A DNA stretch of 64,000 nt, taken from Symbiodolus clandestinus (GTDB lineage: Bacteria > Pseudomonadota > Gammaproteobacteria > Enterobacterales > G038960095). The position numbers were made by a program, and so were the translations under genes. The notes below the pieces were generated by a model that was not told the DNA's origin, made no database searches, and saw only the letters and a program-made list of their open reading frames with translations. This document shows positions 16,054-26,379 of this stretch, in pieces. The DNA lies in NCBI GenBank assembly GCA_038960095.1, contig CP152425.1, positions 992,001 through 1,056,000 of the forward strand. The letters are read 5' to 3'. Position 1 is the stretch's first letter. Each line of letters opens with the position of its first letter.

Positions 16054-18908
16054 TAGACAAACCGCCGGATTTCGCCAGTTCCCCAGACATTGCTATGGCA
16101 GCGTTGGCATAATTCCGGTTGTGCCTCGGATAATGGCTGACTGTTTTTTTCATTGCTATCGTGATAGTGCCAACAACGCGGACATTTGCTGCCGCGAGCG
16201 GGGGTAATGCTAATCCACAATCCAGGGAGAGCGCAGGGCTGACAACTGCTGTCCGTATTGATCGGTGGCTCAGTAACCGGGACCACATTAGCTTGCGAGA
16301 CCAGCAGTAGGAAGCGCAACTCTTCTGAGAGCGCTAGCAGTAACTGAGTCCAAGTCGGTTGCGCGTATAACGTCACTGCGGCTGCTAATGGACTGCCAAT
16401 GATCTTTTGGGTGCGTGCTTGCTCCAAGGCACCATTGACAGCATTGCGGATATTCATTAATTGCTCCCAACCCTTTTCATTGAGTAGAGCATGGTGAGCC
16501 ATCATTGCTAGTGGTTGATACCAAATTTCAGTGAATACGGAAATGCTGCGTTGACCGGGGAGGTGTTGCCACATCTCATCGGCAGTAAAGGATAAAATCG
16601 GAGCGATCCAGCGTACCAATGCTTCGGCAATGTGATAGAGTGCGGTTTGGCAGCTGCGCCGTGCCAGGCTATTAGTCTTTGTGGTGTATTGACGATCTTT
16701 AATAATATCCAGATAGAATGATCCCATCTCAATGGAACAGAAATGCATTACTAGTTGGACCACCCGGTGGAATTCATACTGCTTATAAGCGGTGATCAGC
16801 TGCTGTTGTAATTGCTGGGCTCGAGCAATCGCCCATTGATCAATGGTGATCAGCTGCTCATGGGCGACTAGATGTTGTTGTGGATCAAAGCCATTGAGAT
16901 TGGCTAGCAAAAAGCGAGCCGTATTGCGGATCCGTCGATAGAGATCGGTGGTGCCTTGTAGAATATCTGCTGATAAAGTGATCTCTGCCCGATAATCGGT
17001 GGCTGCTACCCAAAGACGAAGGATATCGGCACCGAAATTGTCAATAATCTCTTGAGCGCTGATAACGTTTCCCAGCGATTTTGACATCTTGCGCCCCTGG
17101 CTATCGACCGTAAAACCATGGGTTAATACTTGGCGGTAGGGGGCTGTTCCTTTGATTGCTGTCGATAACATCAGTGAGGACATAAACCATCCTCGGTGTT
17201 GATCGGAGCCTTCCAGGTAGAGATCAGCGTTAGCACCAGCGTATTCAGGACGTTCTGCCACGACTGTAGCGTAAGTCGCACCGGAATCAAACCAAACATC
17301 CAGAATATCTAAGCATTTATCATAATTGACGGCTTCATCGCCTAATAGATCCTTGGGATCAAGATCCCACCAAATGCCAATGCCTTGTTGAGCAACCCGT
17401 TGAGCAATCTGCTGCAATAGCTCTGTCGTACGGGGATGCCACTGGCCGCTCTCTTTATGGATAAATAGCGCTAACGGTGTTCCCCAAGCGCGTTGTCGAG
17501 AGATACACCAATCAGGACGAGACGCCACCATCGCTCGTATGCGTGCTTCACCCCATTCCGGTAGCCAATTGACCTGGGTAATTTGCTGTAGAGCCTGCTC
17601 ACGCAATGAGTGTGGGTTCATACTGATAAACCACTGTGGGACCGTACGGAAAATCACTGGAGTTCGATGGCGCCAGCAGTGTGGGTAGCTATGTTGAATT
17701 TTAGCGTGTCGTAGTAGAGTCCCCTGCTGCTGGAGTAGCGCAATAATCGATTGATCAACTGTAAAAATTGAGCAGCCTGCCAGTTTTTCTGTTTCAGGGA
17801 GGTAACAACCATCATCACCGACTGGATTAGCAATCTCCAGACCTTCCCGTTGACCGACAATAAAGTCTTCAGGCCCATGCCCTGGGGCAGTATGAACGAT
17901 TCCAGTACCACTGTCAGTCGTTACATGTTCGCCCACAATGACGGGGACTGTAAAAGCATAAAAGGGATGATGGAAGCGTAAACCCACCAAGTCAGCGCCT
18001 AAGGCACTGCCCAGAAGTTGCCAGTGAGAGATTGTCCCTTGGGAAAGCCATTCAGCGACCCGGTCAGCCGCTAAAATTAAATATTCACTGCCCGTTTCAC
18101 CGGTGACTTGAATCAGTTGATAACCAGCATCGGCATTGACGGCTAAAGCACGATTAGCCGGTAATGTCCAAGGAGTTGTCGTCCAAATAATCGCAGAAAT
18201 CTGCCCGGGTACCGGCACTGAATCAGTGAAGCATTGCGCGATCGCTTTTGCATCATCAGCAAAAAACCGCACTTCTAGGGATAAAGAGGTTTTATCCTGA
18301 TATTCGAGCTCAGCTTCGGCTAAGGCGGAACGGCAAGCTGTACACCAGTGAACCGGTTTAGTACCACGGGCTAGATAACCCTTTTCGATGAGCGCAGCTA
18401 ATAGCCGTAGTGTTGCTGCTTCAGTAGCAAAGTCCATGGTTAAATAGGGGTTTTGCCAGTCACCGAGTACCCCTAAGCGAATAAAGGCTTGTCGCTGCTG
18501 CTCAATTTGCTCAAAGGCATAGCGACGACAGGCCTGCTGAAAATTGGCCACATGGGTTATTGCCTGTTTTTCTTTGATCAGCTGCTGTTCTACTTTCAAC
18601 TCAATCGGCAAACCATGGCAGTCCCAACCAGGGATGTAGGGGGCATCAAAGTTAGACAATCCCTTGGCTTTGATGATGATATCTTTCAAAATTTTATTCA
18701 GCGCATGTCCCACATGGATATCCCCATTGGCATAGGGAGGACCATCATGCAAGATAAAGCGAGGGCAGCCTTGTTTAGCTTGGCGGATAGCTTTATAAAG
18801 ATCTTGTTGATTCCAACGTTGAAGCGTTTGTGGTTCTCGTTGGCTTAATGCGGCACGCATTGGGAAATCAGTGGTAGGTAAATTTAGCGTCGCTTTATAG
18901 TCATTCAT
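16053..18908 (-). CDS. ileS: isoleucyl-tRNA synthetase
   Basis: This class I synthetase charges tRNA-Ile. The 951 residues show the HIGH motif as HVGH in PYANGDIHVGHALNK, the substrate block GWDCHGLPIE, the editing-domain TTPWTLPANRAL, KMSKS as GRKMSKSLGN, and a C-terminal zinc finger with paired CxxC motifs (CPRCWHY, CQRCH). The start MNDYKATLNLP matches the enteric start. Upstream ribF, normally first in this operon, is absent; a hypothetical gene takes its place about 230 bp away. The coupling with lspA is retained. Intact. Confidence 0.97.
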   Translation of the reverse strand: MNDYKATLNLPTTDFPMRAALSQREPQTLQRWNQQDLYKAIRQAKQGCPRFILHDGPPYANGDIHVGHALNKILKDIIIKAKGLSNFDAPYIPGWDCHGLPIELKVEQQLIKEKQAITHVANFQQACRRYAFEQIEQQRQAFIRLGVLGDWQNPYLTMDFATEAATLRLLAALIEKGYLARGTKPVHWCTACRSALAEAELEYQDKTSLSLEVRFFADDAKAIAQCFTDSVPVPGQISAIIWTTTPWTLPANRALAVNADAGYQLIQVTGETGSEYLILAADRVAEWLSQGTISHWQLLGSALGADLVGLRFHHPFYAFTVPVIVGEHVTTDSGTGIVHTAPGHGPEDFIVGQREGLEIANPVGDDGCYLPETEKLAGCSIFTVDQSIIALLQQQGTLLRHAKIQHSYPHCWRHRTPVIFRTVPQWFISMNPHSLREQALQQITQVNWLPEWGEARIRAMVASRPDWCISRQRAWGTPLALFIHKESGQWHPRTTELLQQIAQRVAQQGIGIWWDLDPKDLLGDEAVNYDKCLDILDVWFDSGATYATVVAERPEYAGANADLYLEGSDQHRGWFMSSLMLSTAIKGTAPYRQVLTHGFTVDSQGRKMSKSLGNVISAQEIIDNFGADILRLWVAATDYRAEITLSADILQGTTDLYRRIRNTARFLLANLNGFDPQQHLVAHEQLITIDQWAIARAQQLQQQLITAYKQYEFHRVVQLVMHFCSIEMGSFYLDIIKDRQYTTKTNSLARRSCQTALYHIAEALVRWIAPILSFTADEMWQHLPGQRSISVFTEIWYQPLAMMAHHALLNEKGWEQLMNIRNAVNGALEQARTQKIIGSPLAAAVTLYAQPTWTQLLLALSEELRFLLLVSQANVVPVTEPPINTDSSCQPCALPGLWISITPARGSKCPRCWHYHDSNEKNSQPLSEAQPELCQRCHSNVWGTGEIRRFV

Positions 18909-19000
18909 GGCGAGTTCAGGTACTCATTCAATCAGCATGGATCCAATTTTTAAGATGGTAACATAGGAAAACTGTGATTGGATAGAGCGCTACTGAGCGC

Positions 19001-19023
19001 CTCAGCCTGAAAACAAGGCTGAG
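19001..19023. other. perfect 8-bp hairpin between the Ser/Pro-rich gene and ileS
   Basis: CTCAGCCT (19001-19008) pairs perfectly with AGGCTGAG (19016-19023) over a 7-nt loop. No T-run follows on either strand, so it is not a clear intrinsic terminator. It may be a processing or leader structure ahead of ileS. Confidence 0.45.
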
Positions 19024-19140
19024 CTTAGGTTGATGATAAGATGTAAATTAAACTCTGGTGCAGTTGAAATGGAAGCGCTCAAATTAGACAAAGCTGGTAC
19101 GGCCTAATGCTAGGATATTATGAGAAGTCCGTAGCTTGCG

Positions 19141-19743
19141 CTACTTACTTCTCTGATCGCAGCGCTGAGGGGAGCTTTCATTACTATAGCAGTTAGGCCA
19201 AGCAGGATTATTGCTCCTTCTAGCAGGCCCAGGTGCATTGATGATTGCACTGCCTGGTGAGGAAGCTGCGTTAATCGTCTGAGCTAAACGGTCACTATTG
19301 ACAAGCAGGCGGGGGGTTCCTACGGGTGTATGGGTTGCTGAAGCTGAATTTTTCGGCAGGGCGAGTGGTAAATAAAGATTAGCCTGGTTAAGGGAGTGGG
19401 CAGAAGATCGCATGCTTGGATGACTGTAAGCGGTTTGCCAGACAGTAGACGGGGGGCTTAACGAATGAGGAAGCAGGAGTATCGGAGTTGATACGGTGGA
19501 TTGTACCGATGAGGCGGTCAGTGTATTTGTTGTCTCTGTGCTAGAGGCCATCAGCATTGAGAAACGTGCCCGGGCATCTGGGGTACTTGACGAAGCAACG
19601 AGATTAGAGAGCACAGTAGGCGCAGTCTCCACTATGACAGTTAAGTCTGGCGGCAATGGAAAATAAAACTCGGTGATCAGTCGCTGAGATGGCGGAATTC
19701 CTTTTCTGAAATTAGGTTTTTTTGCGGTACATGCGCTTCTCAT
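19141..19743 (-). CDS. hypothetical Ser/Thr/Pro-rich protein
   Basis: I do not recognise this 200-residue protein. It is very rich in Ser, Thr, Pro and Ala, has no membrane segment, and looks disordered. The case for a real gene is a full-strength ribosome site: AAGGAGGT lies 10 nt before the ATG at 19743. A second point is a clean open frame in an otherwise AT-rich, non-coding stretch. Such composition is seen in secreted effectors and surface stalks, but no signal peptide is evident. It occupies the place where ribF sits in enteric genomes, upstream of ileS. No relative is visible elsewhere in the window. Confidence 0.5.
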   Translation of the reverse strand: MRSACTAKKPNFRKGIPPSQRLITEFYFPLPPDLTVIVETAPTVLSNLVASSSTPDARARFSMLMASSTETTNTLTASSVQSTVSTPILLLPHSLSPPSTVWQTAYSHPSMRSSAHSLNQANLYLPLALPKNSASATHTPVGTPRLLVNSDRLAQTINAASSPGSAIINAPGPARRSNNPAWPNCYSNESSPQRCDQRSK

Positions 19744-19865
19744 GGGATTATTTACCTCCTTGTAGGTTTACTGTCTCTTTTTAACAGTAAGGCAATATTT
19801 TATTCTGAATAGTAAAAAATATCAATCATTTATTAACAAATTAATTTAAATAGTTAATTAATAAG

Positions 19866-21428
19866 TTATTCAGACCAGGCGATGGATAGTTGCCGCTTAC
19901 GGATTCCTAATAAGCTGAGTAAAAGACCATAGAGTAGTGAGGCGCCAGCGATTAATGCGGCTAACCAACCCAAACGCTGAATAAATGGCATGGCTAGCCA
20001 GCAAGAACGCTCAGGCGTAAGAAGGTACAATGCTGATGCCATGCCGGCACTTGCCAATAGTAATCGAAGCAAAATTTGAGCGGTAGTTTGAGTGACACAG
20101 TAGATTTTATGGCGAGCTAATCCGTGGTAGAGCAGTGTAGCGTTGACAGCGCCTGATAGGGCGCTCGCTAAGGCTAAGCCAACGTAGCCGAAGGGCCAGG
20201 CCAAGATATTGAATAACAGATGGCTAGACATGGTCCACAAGGCGTAGCGTACCGGAGTTCGAATATCTTGGCGAGCATAGTAGCCACAACTGAAAACTTT
20301 AGCGGCCAGCAGGGGAAATATTCCCGTAGCTAGGGCATAAAGGGCAGCAGTAGTGGCCTCTAGATCAGTCAGGGTAAATTTTCCGTGCCGGTAGATTAAC
20401 AAAATAATCGGTTCGGCCAGTAAAAGTAGCCCAATCACCGCTGGTATTCCTAGTAACACCACCATTTTTAATCCCCAATCGATCGTAGCCCTAAACTGTT
20501 TCGGGTTAGTTTGGGCTTGCAAACGGGCTAGGGTGGGTAGCAAGATAGTCACTAAAGTGGCGCCAATCAGACCTAGCGGTAATTCTACTAAGCGATCAGC
20601 ATAATAGAGCCAACTGATGGCGCCAACTTGCAAAAAACTAGCAATGGCAGTGTTAACCAACAAAGTAATTTGATTGACCGAAACACCTAAGAGTGCGGGT
20701 AACATCAGCTGGCGGATGCGGCGAACTCCTATATCTTGCCAATCCCAGCGTGGCCAAACCAGCAGTCCAACTCGCCGCAAAAAGGGCAGCTGGAATAGCA
20801 ACTGTAACAGGCCACCGAGAAAGACCCCAATCGCCAAAGCGAAAGCGGGCTCTGTAAAATAGGGAGTCAGCCAAAGTGCGCAGCCGATAATGGCTAGATT
20901 GAGCAGCACAGGAGAGAAAGCGGCAATGCTAAATCTCCCTAAGCTGTTAAGCACCGCTCCAGAAAAAGCGACTAGGGTGATAAAGCCTAAATAGGGAAAA
21001 GTAATGCGTAATAATTGGCTGGCTAAGGGGTAATAGGTCGCCTGTACCCCATCACGCCACCATTCAACAAACCAACCAAAAGCAAATAACGAGGTTATCA
21101 AAGGGGAAAGTAGCATCAAACCTAAGGTGACCAAGGTAATCACGCCACCTAAAGTACCGGCCACTCGTTGGATAAATTGCCGAATGATTTGTGGATCTTC
21201 TCGTTGTTGATACTCAGTCAGTATGGGGACAAAAGCTTGAGAGAAAGCTCCCTCAGCAAATAATCGGCGTAAAAAGTTGGGGATACGGTTGGCGAATAGA
21301 AAAAGATCAGCCGAGGGGCCTGCGCCCACTACATTAGCAATTACCATATCTCGCAACAGGCCTAGCAATCGAGAGAGCAGCGTCATACTACTCACCGTCA
21401 GACCAGAGCGAATTAGTCTTCGGCTCAC
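19866..21428 (-). CDS. murJ: lipid II flippase MurJ (MviN)
   Basis: MurJ moves the peptidoglycan precursor lipid II across the inner membrane. The 520-residue polytopic protein has about 14 hydrophobic segments. It carries the MOP-superfamily signature near the N-terminus (SRLLGLLRDMVIANVVGAG, then PNFLRRLFAEGAFSQAFVP), including the functionally important Arg and Glu of the central cavity. I use the GTG at 21428, in line with the usual N-terminus before VSSMT. The ribosome site is weak. It is a separate unit between an ISAs1 remnant and the Ser/Pro-rich gene. Confidence 0.94.
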   Translation of the reverse strand: MSRRLIRSGLTVSSMTLLSRLLGLLRDMVIANVVGAGPSADLFLFANRIPNFLRRLFAEGAFSQAFVPILTEYQQREDPQIIRQFIQRVAGTLGGVITLVTLGLMLLSPLITSLFAFGWFVEWWRDGVQATYYPLASQLLRITFPYLGFITLVAFSGAVLNSLGRFSIAAFSPVLLNLAIIGCALWLTPYFTEPAFALAIGVFLGGLLQLLFQLPFLRRVGLLVWPRWDWQDIGVRRIRQLMLPALLGVSVNQITLLVNTAIASFLQVGAISWLYYADRLVELPLGLIGATLVTILLPTLARLQAQTNPKQFRATIDWGLKMVVLLGIPAVIGLLLLAEPIILLIYRHGKFTLTDLEATTAALYALATGIFPLLAAKVFSCGYYARQDIRTPVRYALWTMSSHLLFNILAWPFGYVGLALASALSGAVNATLLYHGLARHKIYCVTQTTAQILLRLLLASAGMASALYLLTPERSCWLAMPFIQRLGWLAALIAGASLLYGLLLSLLGIRKRQLSIAWSE

Positions 21429-21689
21429 ACGCAGATGTCAGTTAATCAGGTTTCAGTGGTTAGGTTACAGATATCAAGGGTAACTAAAGTTTAATAATCT
21501 ACCATTATTAGGGGGGTTATAGCGATGAAAAAATACAAAAATGACTAGAAAAATAGCAACAGCTGCACTTAAAGAGCTTGCGCGATTACAATGCGCCAGG
21601 TTGGAGAAAGGCTGTCAGGCGTTAAACTACTGAACCGATTGACTTCTTTCGGCCTGCCGATACGACAGGCTGTTGCTTAAATCTGTACC

Positions 21690-22331
21690 ACAAGGAGGTG
21701 TTCTGGTTCAGTAAAAACGGACATCTTCATTCAGAGTTCCTTGGTTACCCTTGAGAGCCACAATATCATCTGCTTTTTTTGACCTATCTGAGCAGCTATC
21801 TCCCTTTGAGTGCCCATAGCATCAATCGTGACAATACTTCCTTCCAAATCAAGAGACCTAAAAGATAAGGTATGGCTTTAATTTCATTGCTCTTATCTAC
21901 AACCTTCTCTTGCCCCAGCACCAGTCGCAGCTCACGGGTAAACGCACTGACCGGTTGTTATCTCCGTCAAAGGTACGCCGGGATACTTTTCCATCAATTG
22001 CGATATGTAAAATATCACTGCTCTGCAGGCTTTGAACCCAGCGAATAAAACTTTCTTGAAAAACCTTAGAGTCCAGGGCTCTAAAAAAGCGACGTAAGGT
22101 ATCGTCTGCTGGAATACCATAAGTAAAAGGTATAAATTGCCTCAAAAACTCGAGTTTTGATTTACCAAATGTCTCAATGTCTATCCAACCCTCGGCTCCG
22201 CAAATCACGGTGGCTAATGTGACTAAAAAAATCTCAGCAACCGGATGAACCTTACGTCGCTCAACCCGATGATCTTCAATTCCGCTGATAAAATCTAAAA
22301 ATGTTTCACATTTATCTCTAAGATCCATCAC
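21690..22331 (-). pseudogene. ISAs1-family transposase remnant
   Basis: From 22331 the first 130 residues follow ISAs1 transposases (DHRVERRKVHPVAEIFLVTL, ICGAEGWIDIE, GIPADDTLRRFF, IAIDGKVSRRTFDGD). The frame then shifts. Further pieces appear in other frames downstream: AFTRELRLVLGQEKV, then LEGSIVTIDAMGTQREIAAQI and ALKGNQGTLNEDV, ending near 21690. The C-terminal half and element ends were not found. Nothing was recognised at 21429-21690. Confidence 0.85.
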
Positions 22332-22806
22332 TACTTTCAGAAATAACAGTGAATTTACATCTTTAGGGCTCTTTTAAAAGAATATTTTCAGCAATTTTTT
22401 TAATGAGGTAACCCTGGTCGTCTGACGCTGTACGGTTGAGCTTCAGATCCTGTTTCGTGCACGGATCACACCCTATGTATGTTGAGATGCTGATGGACTA
22501 ACGTAGCAGGCGGAACAGGACCATTACAGCATGCTGTTCTCGAGAATGACCGAAGTGCTGAGTGAATCCCCAGAGGGGAACAGTTGAGAATTTCTCATCT
22601 GAATAAACGCGCTTTTGGGAGGGGATGGTTCATCACTTAAAGCCTTGTTGCTCCTTCTGGTCATGTGGGACTGCTGGCAGGCTTTTAGCAACCGTTACCG
22701 GATTGGAAATGAGAGCCCGCTAGCTTATGACTTGACTATGGGTTGAAAAACCGGCAAGCTAGCGCGCTGAAATTAAATTTTGCCTAAAAATGATAGGAGT
22801 GGTCCT
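22332..22806. other. intergenic region upstream of rpsT, with a 9-bp hairpin at 22718-22764
   Basis: No gene was recognised. Near the right end, CGCTAGCTT (22718-22726) pairs perfectly with AAGCTAGCG (22756-22764) over a 29-nt loop, about 40 nt before the rpsT start. The loop contains TTGACT. Earlier sequence may be old IS debris. Confidence 0.45.
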
Positions 22807-23073
22807 TTGGCTAATATTAAGTCTGCTAAAAAGCGGGCGATTAAATCGGAAAAACAGCGGCAGCATAATGCTAGCCGTCGCTCAATGATGCGAACAGCGA
22901 TTAAGAAGGTTTATGCTGCTGTTACTGTTCAAGATAAAGCGCAAGCATTGAAGGCATTTAGCATTATGCAGCCAGTGTTAGATCGGTTAGCGACCAAGGG
23001 CTTGATTCATAAAAATAAGGCGGCTCGCCATAAATCAATCTTATCTGCTCACATTAAGGCATTAAAGGCTTGA
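22807..23073 (+). CDS. rpsT: 30S ribosomal protein S20
   Basis: S20 binds 16S rRNA and helps assemble the small subunit. The 88-residue protein starts at the TTG at 22807 (ANIKSAKKRAIKSEKQR), preceded by GGAG at normal spacing. A TTG start is also used in E. coli, where it limits S20 synthesis under autoregulation. The upstream ATG at 22780 would add nine residues (PKNDRSGPL) that no S20 has. The C-terminus NKAARHKSILSAHIKAL is conserved. Neighbour genes differ from enteric order (ribF missing). Confidence 0.95.
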   Translation: MANIKSAKKRAIKSEKQRQHNASRRSMMRTAIKKVYAAVTVQDKAQALKAFSIMQPVLDRLATKGLIHKNKAARHKSILSAHIKALKA

Positions 23074-23594
23074 AATCGGGTGGTTTTAGCCAATTGAGCC
23101 GCGCCGATTAGGGTTGCCACAGGTGATAATTTTAAGATTTGACCCTAGTGGCGGAACGTTTTCTCTGTTAGGAATCGGTGCTTGCTGATTGGAAATGAAG
23201 CATTGACTCCAGTGATTTTGAAGAGAGCAGCTGGCGATAGAAGTTCTCCCTATGCTATCCGGCTGGAAAACCGACGGTAACAGTCAACTAAACCGCTGTA
23301 GAAAATTGCTGAGTTATGGGAAAAGCAGATAATTAGCGTGCCCAACTTTTCGACTCCATCCCCTATTTTTCGTAGCGGTAGGCTGTAAAGCCCCCGCGCC
23401 GCAAGCAGTAAAATGACTGTCCATAGCCTGGTATTTCTCTCCTCGGCTAGTAGGTTTTCATTTATGTGAATAGTCTATAAAGTTTCCCGAAAAGAATCCT
23501 TGCTACCATTCATGGCATTTTTTGCCTATTTTAGTCTTTAAGGTTCTGCATTTCTCAAAAACCAGTGAAAAAATTTATGGGATAAAGGGATGGT
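23074..23594. other. gene-free region between rpsT and nhaA
   Basis: No reading frame with recognisable similarity was found. In enteric genomes nhaR lies next to nhaA and rpsT, but I could not find convincing nhaR residues here. Confidence 0.5.
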
Positions 23595-24764
23595 TTAGTG
23601 TCGGCGGCGCCTTAATAAGGCATAACCGATGACCGCGGCTAAGGTTGAGCCGAGTAGAATAGCAACACGAGCATAGTCGATGTAAACCAGCGCTTGTGAT
23701 TCAAAGGCTAAGGTAGTGATGTACAGCGACATGGTAAAGCCAATGCCACAAAGCACCGAGACCCCAAAAAGCTCATAAAAGCGCACCCCGGTCGGTAACT
23801 GTGCCCAGCGTAGCTTGATGGCTAACCAGCTAAAGCTAAAGATCCCTAAAGGTTTACCGATCAATAATCCTAATGCCACCCCTAATGACAGAGTGAGCTT
23901 AGATAATACGCTACTGAATCCTTGCAGAGTGACACCGGCATTGGTGAAAGCGAACAACGGCAAAACTCCATAGGTGATCCAGGGGTGTAATGCCTGCTCT
24001 AAGCGATGAGCGGGCCCGGATTTTACTGAAACATGCGCAAGCTTAACGGGCAGTATCAATCCGATAGCGAACCCTGCCAGCGAGGCATGAATTCCGGAAT
24101 GCAGCAGGCTTTTCCAAAGCATAGTCCCTAATAGCAAATAGAGACTCAAATGGGTGACCTGGTAGCGATTCAGTAAAATTAAACCCAGTAAAAGGGCTAG
24201 CGATAAGCTAAAGGGCAGCCAAGCGATGGTATGGCTATAAAACAGGGTGATGATAATAATAGCACCGAGATCATCGACAATCGCTAGGGCTAATAAAAAG
24301 ATCTTTAATACAGGGGGTACTCTTTTACCTAATAGTGCCAGCATACCTAAAGAAAAAGCGATATCGGTAGCTATAGGAATGGCCCAACCGGCACGAGCAA
24401 TCGGATCATTCGCGTTAAAGCCGTAGTAAATCAATGCTGGGAACAGCATGCCACCGAGGGCGGCCAGCGCAGGTAATAGCGCTTGTTGTCGGGTAGATAG
24501 GGCACCTATTTGTAATTCTCGCTTGATTTCGACACCCACTAGTAGGAAAAATAGGGTCATAAAACCATCATTCACCCACCACAACAGGGAGTGTTGCCAG
24601 TGCCAACCTGCTAAAGTAATGCCTATTGGGCAGTACACAAGTGTTCGGTAAATGCCTTGAGCACTGCTATTGGCTAAGACGAGTGCTAATAGGGTGCTCA
24701 GGATAAGTAAAATTCCGCTGGCTGTTCCACTTTGAATAAACTGACGTAAGTGGCCCTTCATCAA
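23595..24764 (-). CDS. nhaA: Na+/H+ antiporter NhaA
   Basis: NhaA exports Na+ in exchange for two H+ at the inner membrane. The 389-residue protein has 12 hydrophobic segments. It contains the conserved ATDIAFSLGMLALLG block (Asp133 equivalent) and the paired transport aspartates in ALAIVDDLGAIIII (Asp163/164 equivalents). The ATG at 24764 gives MMKGHLRQFIQS. The usual neighbour nhaR is absent, so regulation is probably lost. Intact and of normal length. Confidence 0.96.
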   Translation of the reverse strand: MMKGHLRQFIQSGTASGILLILSTLLALVLANSSAQGIYRTLVYCPIGITLAGWHWQHSLLWWVNDGFMTLFFLLVGVEIKRELQIGALSTRQQALLPALAALGGMLFPALIYYGFNANDPIARAGWAIPIATDIAFSLGMLALLGKRVPPVLKIFLLALAIVDDLGAIIIITLFYSHTIAWLPFSLSLALLLGLILLNRYQVTHLSLYLLLGTMLWKSLLHSGIHASLAGFAIGLILPVKLAHVSVKSGPAHRLEQALHPWITYGVLPLFAFTNAGVTLQGFSSVLSKLTLSLGVALGLLIGKPLGIFSFSWLAIKLRWAQLPTGVRFYELFGVSVLCGIGFTMSLYITTLAFESQALVYIDYARVAILLGSTLAAVIGYALLRRRRH

Positions 24765-24867
24765 ATTTTCTCCCTCAAATCAAAAGCCTACGATCGACAA
24801 GTTTTATTATCTTACCATGCTTGCCTCTATAAAAGCAGGCTTACGGGTTAATGACTTTTCAAGGTGA

Positions 24868-26379
24868 TTACCTCTGTGATCGCTTGAGCAACCAAGTGGC
24901 TAATAGGCTAACAGTGGTTAGAAGCCAAATAGGGCGATTACCCCAGCGGGCATAGGGAGTGATGCCTTTAGCAGGCGTTACTGAAGCTTGCAACACACCA
25001 GAGATTCTAGGTGTTAATTGAGCCATGATCTGTCCATAGGCATTGGTCACGACCGTAATCCCGGTATTGGTCGCTCGTAATAAAGGACGGCCCAGTTCTA
25101 ACGCTCGCATCCGTGCCATCTGTAAATGTTGCCAAGGGCCCCAGGAATCTCCAAACCAAGCGTCATTAGAGGTGGTTAGTAAGCAGTCAATCTCCTCAGT
25201 AAAATTCGCCCGTAGCTGTTCACCCAAGATAATTTCATAGCAAATCGCTGGATTCAATCGCCATTTTCCGACTTTTAATGGCTTCTGTCGGTAGTCACCT
25301 TGGCTAAATGAAGACATCGGTAAATTAAATAACGGTGCCAGTGGGCGTAATAGAGAGGCTAACGGTACAAATTCACCAAAGGGAACCAGATGGTGTTTAT
25401 GATAATAAGCTAACGGTGTTTGTTCAGATAAGGGAGGGGTATGAGATAGTACCAACAGGCTATTGTAGTAGCCACCTTGGGGATGGTGATGACTAATCCC
25501 GGTAATTAGCTGGTTTTCCGCTGTGAGTTGTTGTGAGAGCCAGCGTAAAAAAGTCATCTGGCCTCTATCAGTATCGGGGATTGCCATCTCTGGCCAAACA
25601 ATCAGTGAGGTGTTAGGTAGCAATGGTTGGGTCAATTGCCAGTAATGGTTTAATGTTGCAGTCAGATTCTGGGGTTGCCATTTTAGTGCTTGTGCAATAT
25701 TACCTTGGACTAAGGCAACATGACGTGCATGCTGTGGCTGCTCTTGTGTCCAGCTAATTTTCCTCAGCGGCTGCAGGCTCAGTAGTGCCAGTGGCAAAAT
25801 AACAAGCGCTGACCAGCGGTGCTTCATCCCAATCCAAACCATGAAACCGCTACCCGCTACTATGCCGTAGGTCAGTAGCTGGACTCCCCCTAAGGGGGCT
25901 AAACCAGCTAAAGAAGCGTCAATTTGAGTATAACCAAATTGCAACCAAGGAAAGCCGGTTAATAGCGTTCCTCGTAGCCAATCAGTGATTTGCCAGACAG
26001 CAGGGGCAGCCAGACACAGGCTGGCCAGACTAGATTCAGGAAGCAGCCAGCGAAGGGTAGCGGTAAATAGGGCAGGGTAAAGCGACAAATAACTGATTAA
26101 CAGGGCTATTAACGCCCAGCTTGCAATAAAAGGTAAACCACCAAACTGCTCAATACAGAGGTAAATCCAATGGAGTCCGCAACCAAATAGTCCAACGCCC
26201 CACCAAAAGCCAATAACTGCCGCCTGCTTAGGGGATTGCTTTTGGATTAGTATCAGTAAAGCGGATAAGCTGATAAACGCTGCCGGCCAGAAATCTAAGG
26301 GTGAGAAGGCAATGACCCCGAAGGCGCCTAGCAGTAACGCTAACAGTCTATTCAGCCAGTAACAGCTACTTTTACTCAT
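24868..26379 (-). CDS. lnt: apolipoprotein N-acyltransferase
   Basis: Lnt adds the third acyl chain to the N-terminal Cys of lipoproteins at the inner membrane. The N-terminal half has about six membrane segments. The periplasmic nitrilase domain carries the catalytic triad as Glu in VWPEMAIP, Lys in YYHKHHLVPFGE and Cys in PAICYEII. I choose the ATG at 26379 (MSKSSCYWL), which overlaps the corC stop by 8 nt; the ATG at 26403 would add eight residues inside corC. Length is 503 against about 512 in E. coli. Last gene of the miaB-ybeY-corC-lnt operon. Confidence 0.96.
   Translation of the reverse strand: MSKSSCYWLNRLLALLLGAFGVIAFSPLDFWPAAFISLSALLILIQKQSPKQAAVIGFWWGVGLFGCGLHWIYLCIEQFGGLPFIASWALIALLISYLSLYPALFTATLRWLLPESSLASLCLAAPAVWQITDWLRGTLLTGFPWLQFGYTQIDASLAGLAPLGGVQLLTYGIVAGSGFMVWIGMKHRWSALVILPLALLSLQPLRKISWTQEQPQHARHVALVQGNIAQALKWQPQNLTATLNHYWQLTQPLLPNTSLIVWPEMAIPDTDRGQMTFLRWLSQQLTAENQLITGISHHHPQGGYYNSLLVLSHTPPLSEQTPLAYYHKHHLVPFGEFVPLASLLRPLAPLFNLPMSSFSQGDYRQKPLKVGKWRLNPAICYEIILGEQLRANFTEEIDCLLTTSNDAWFGDSWGPWQHLQMARMRALELGRPLLRATNTGITVVTNAYGQIMAQLTPRISGVLQASVTPAKGITPYARWGNRPIWLLTTVSLLATWLLKRSQR

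Noticed and set aside
23074..23594. Possible nhaR remnant beside nhaA
   Set aside because: I could not recognise LysR-type residues in any frame, so no call was made.
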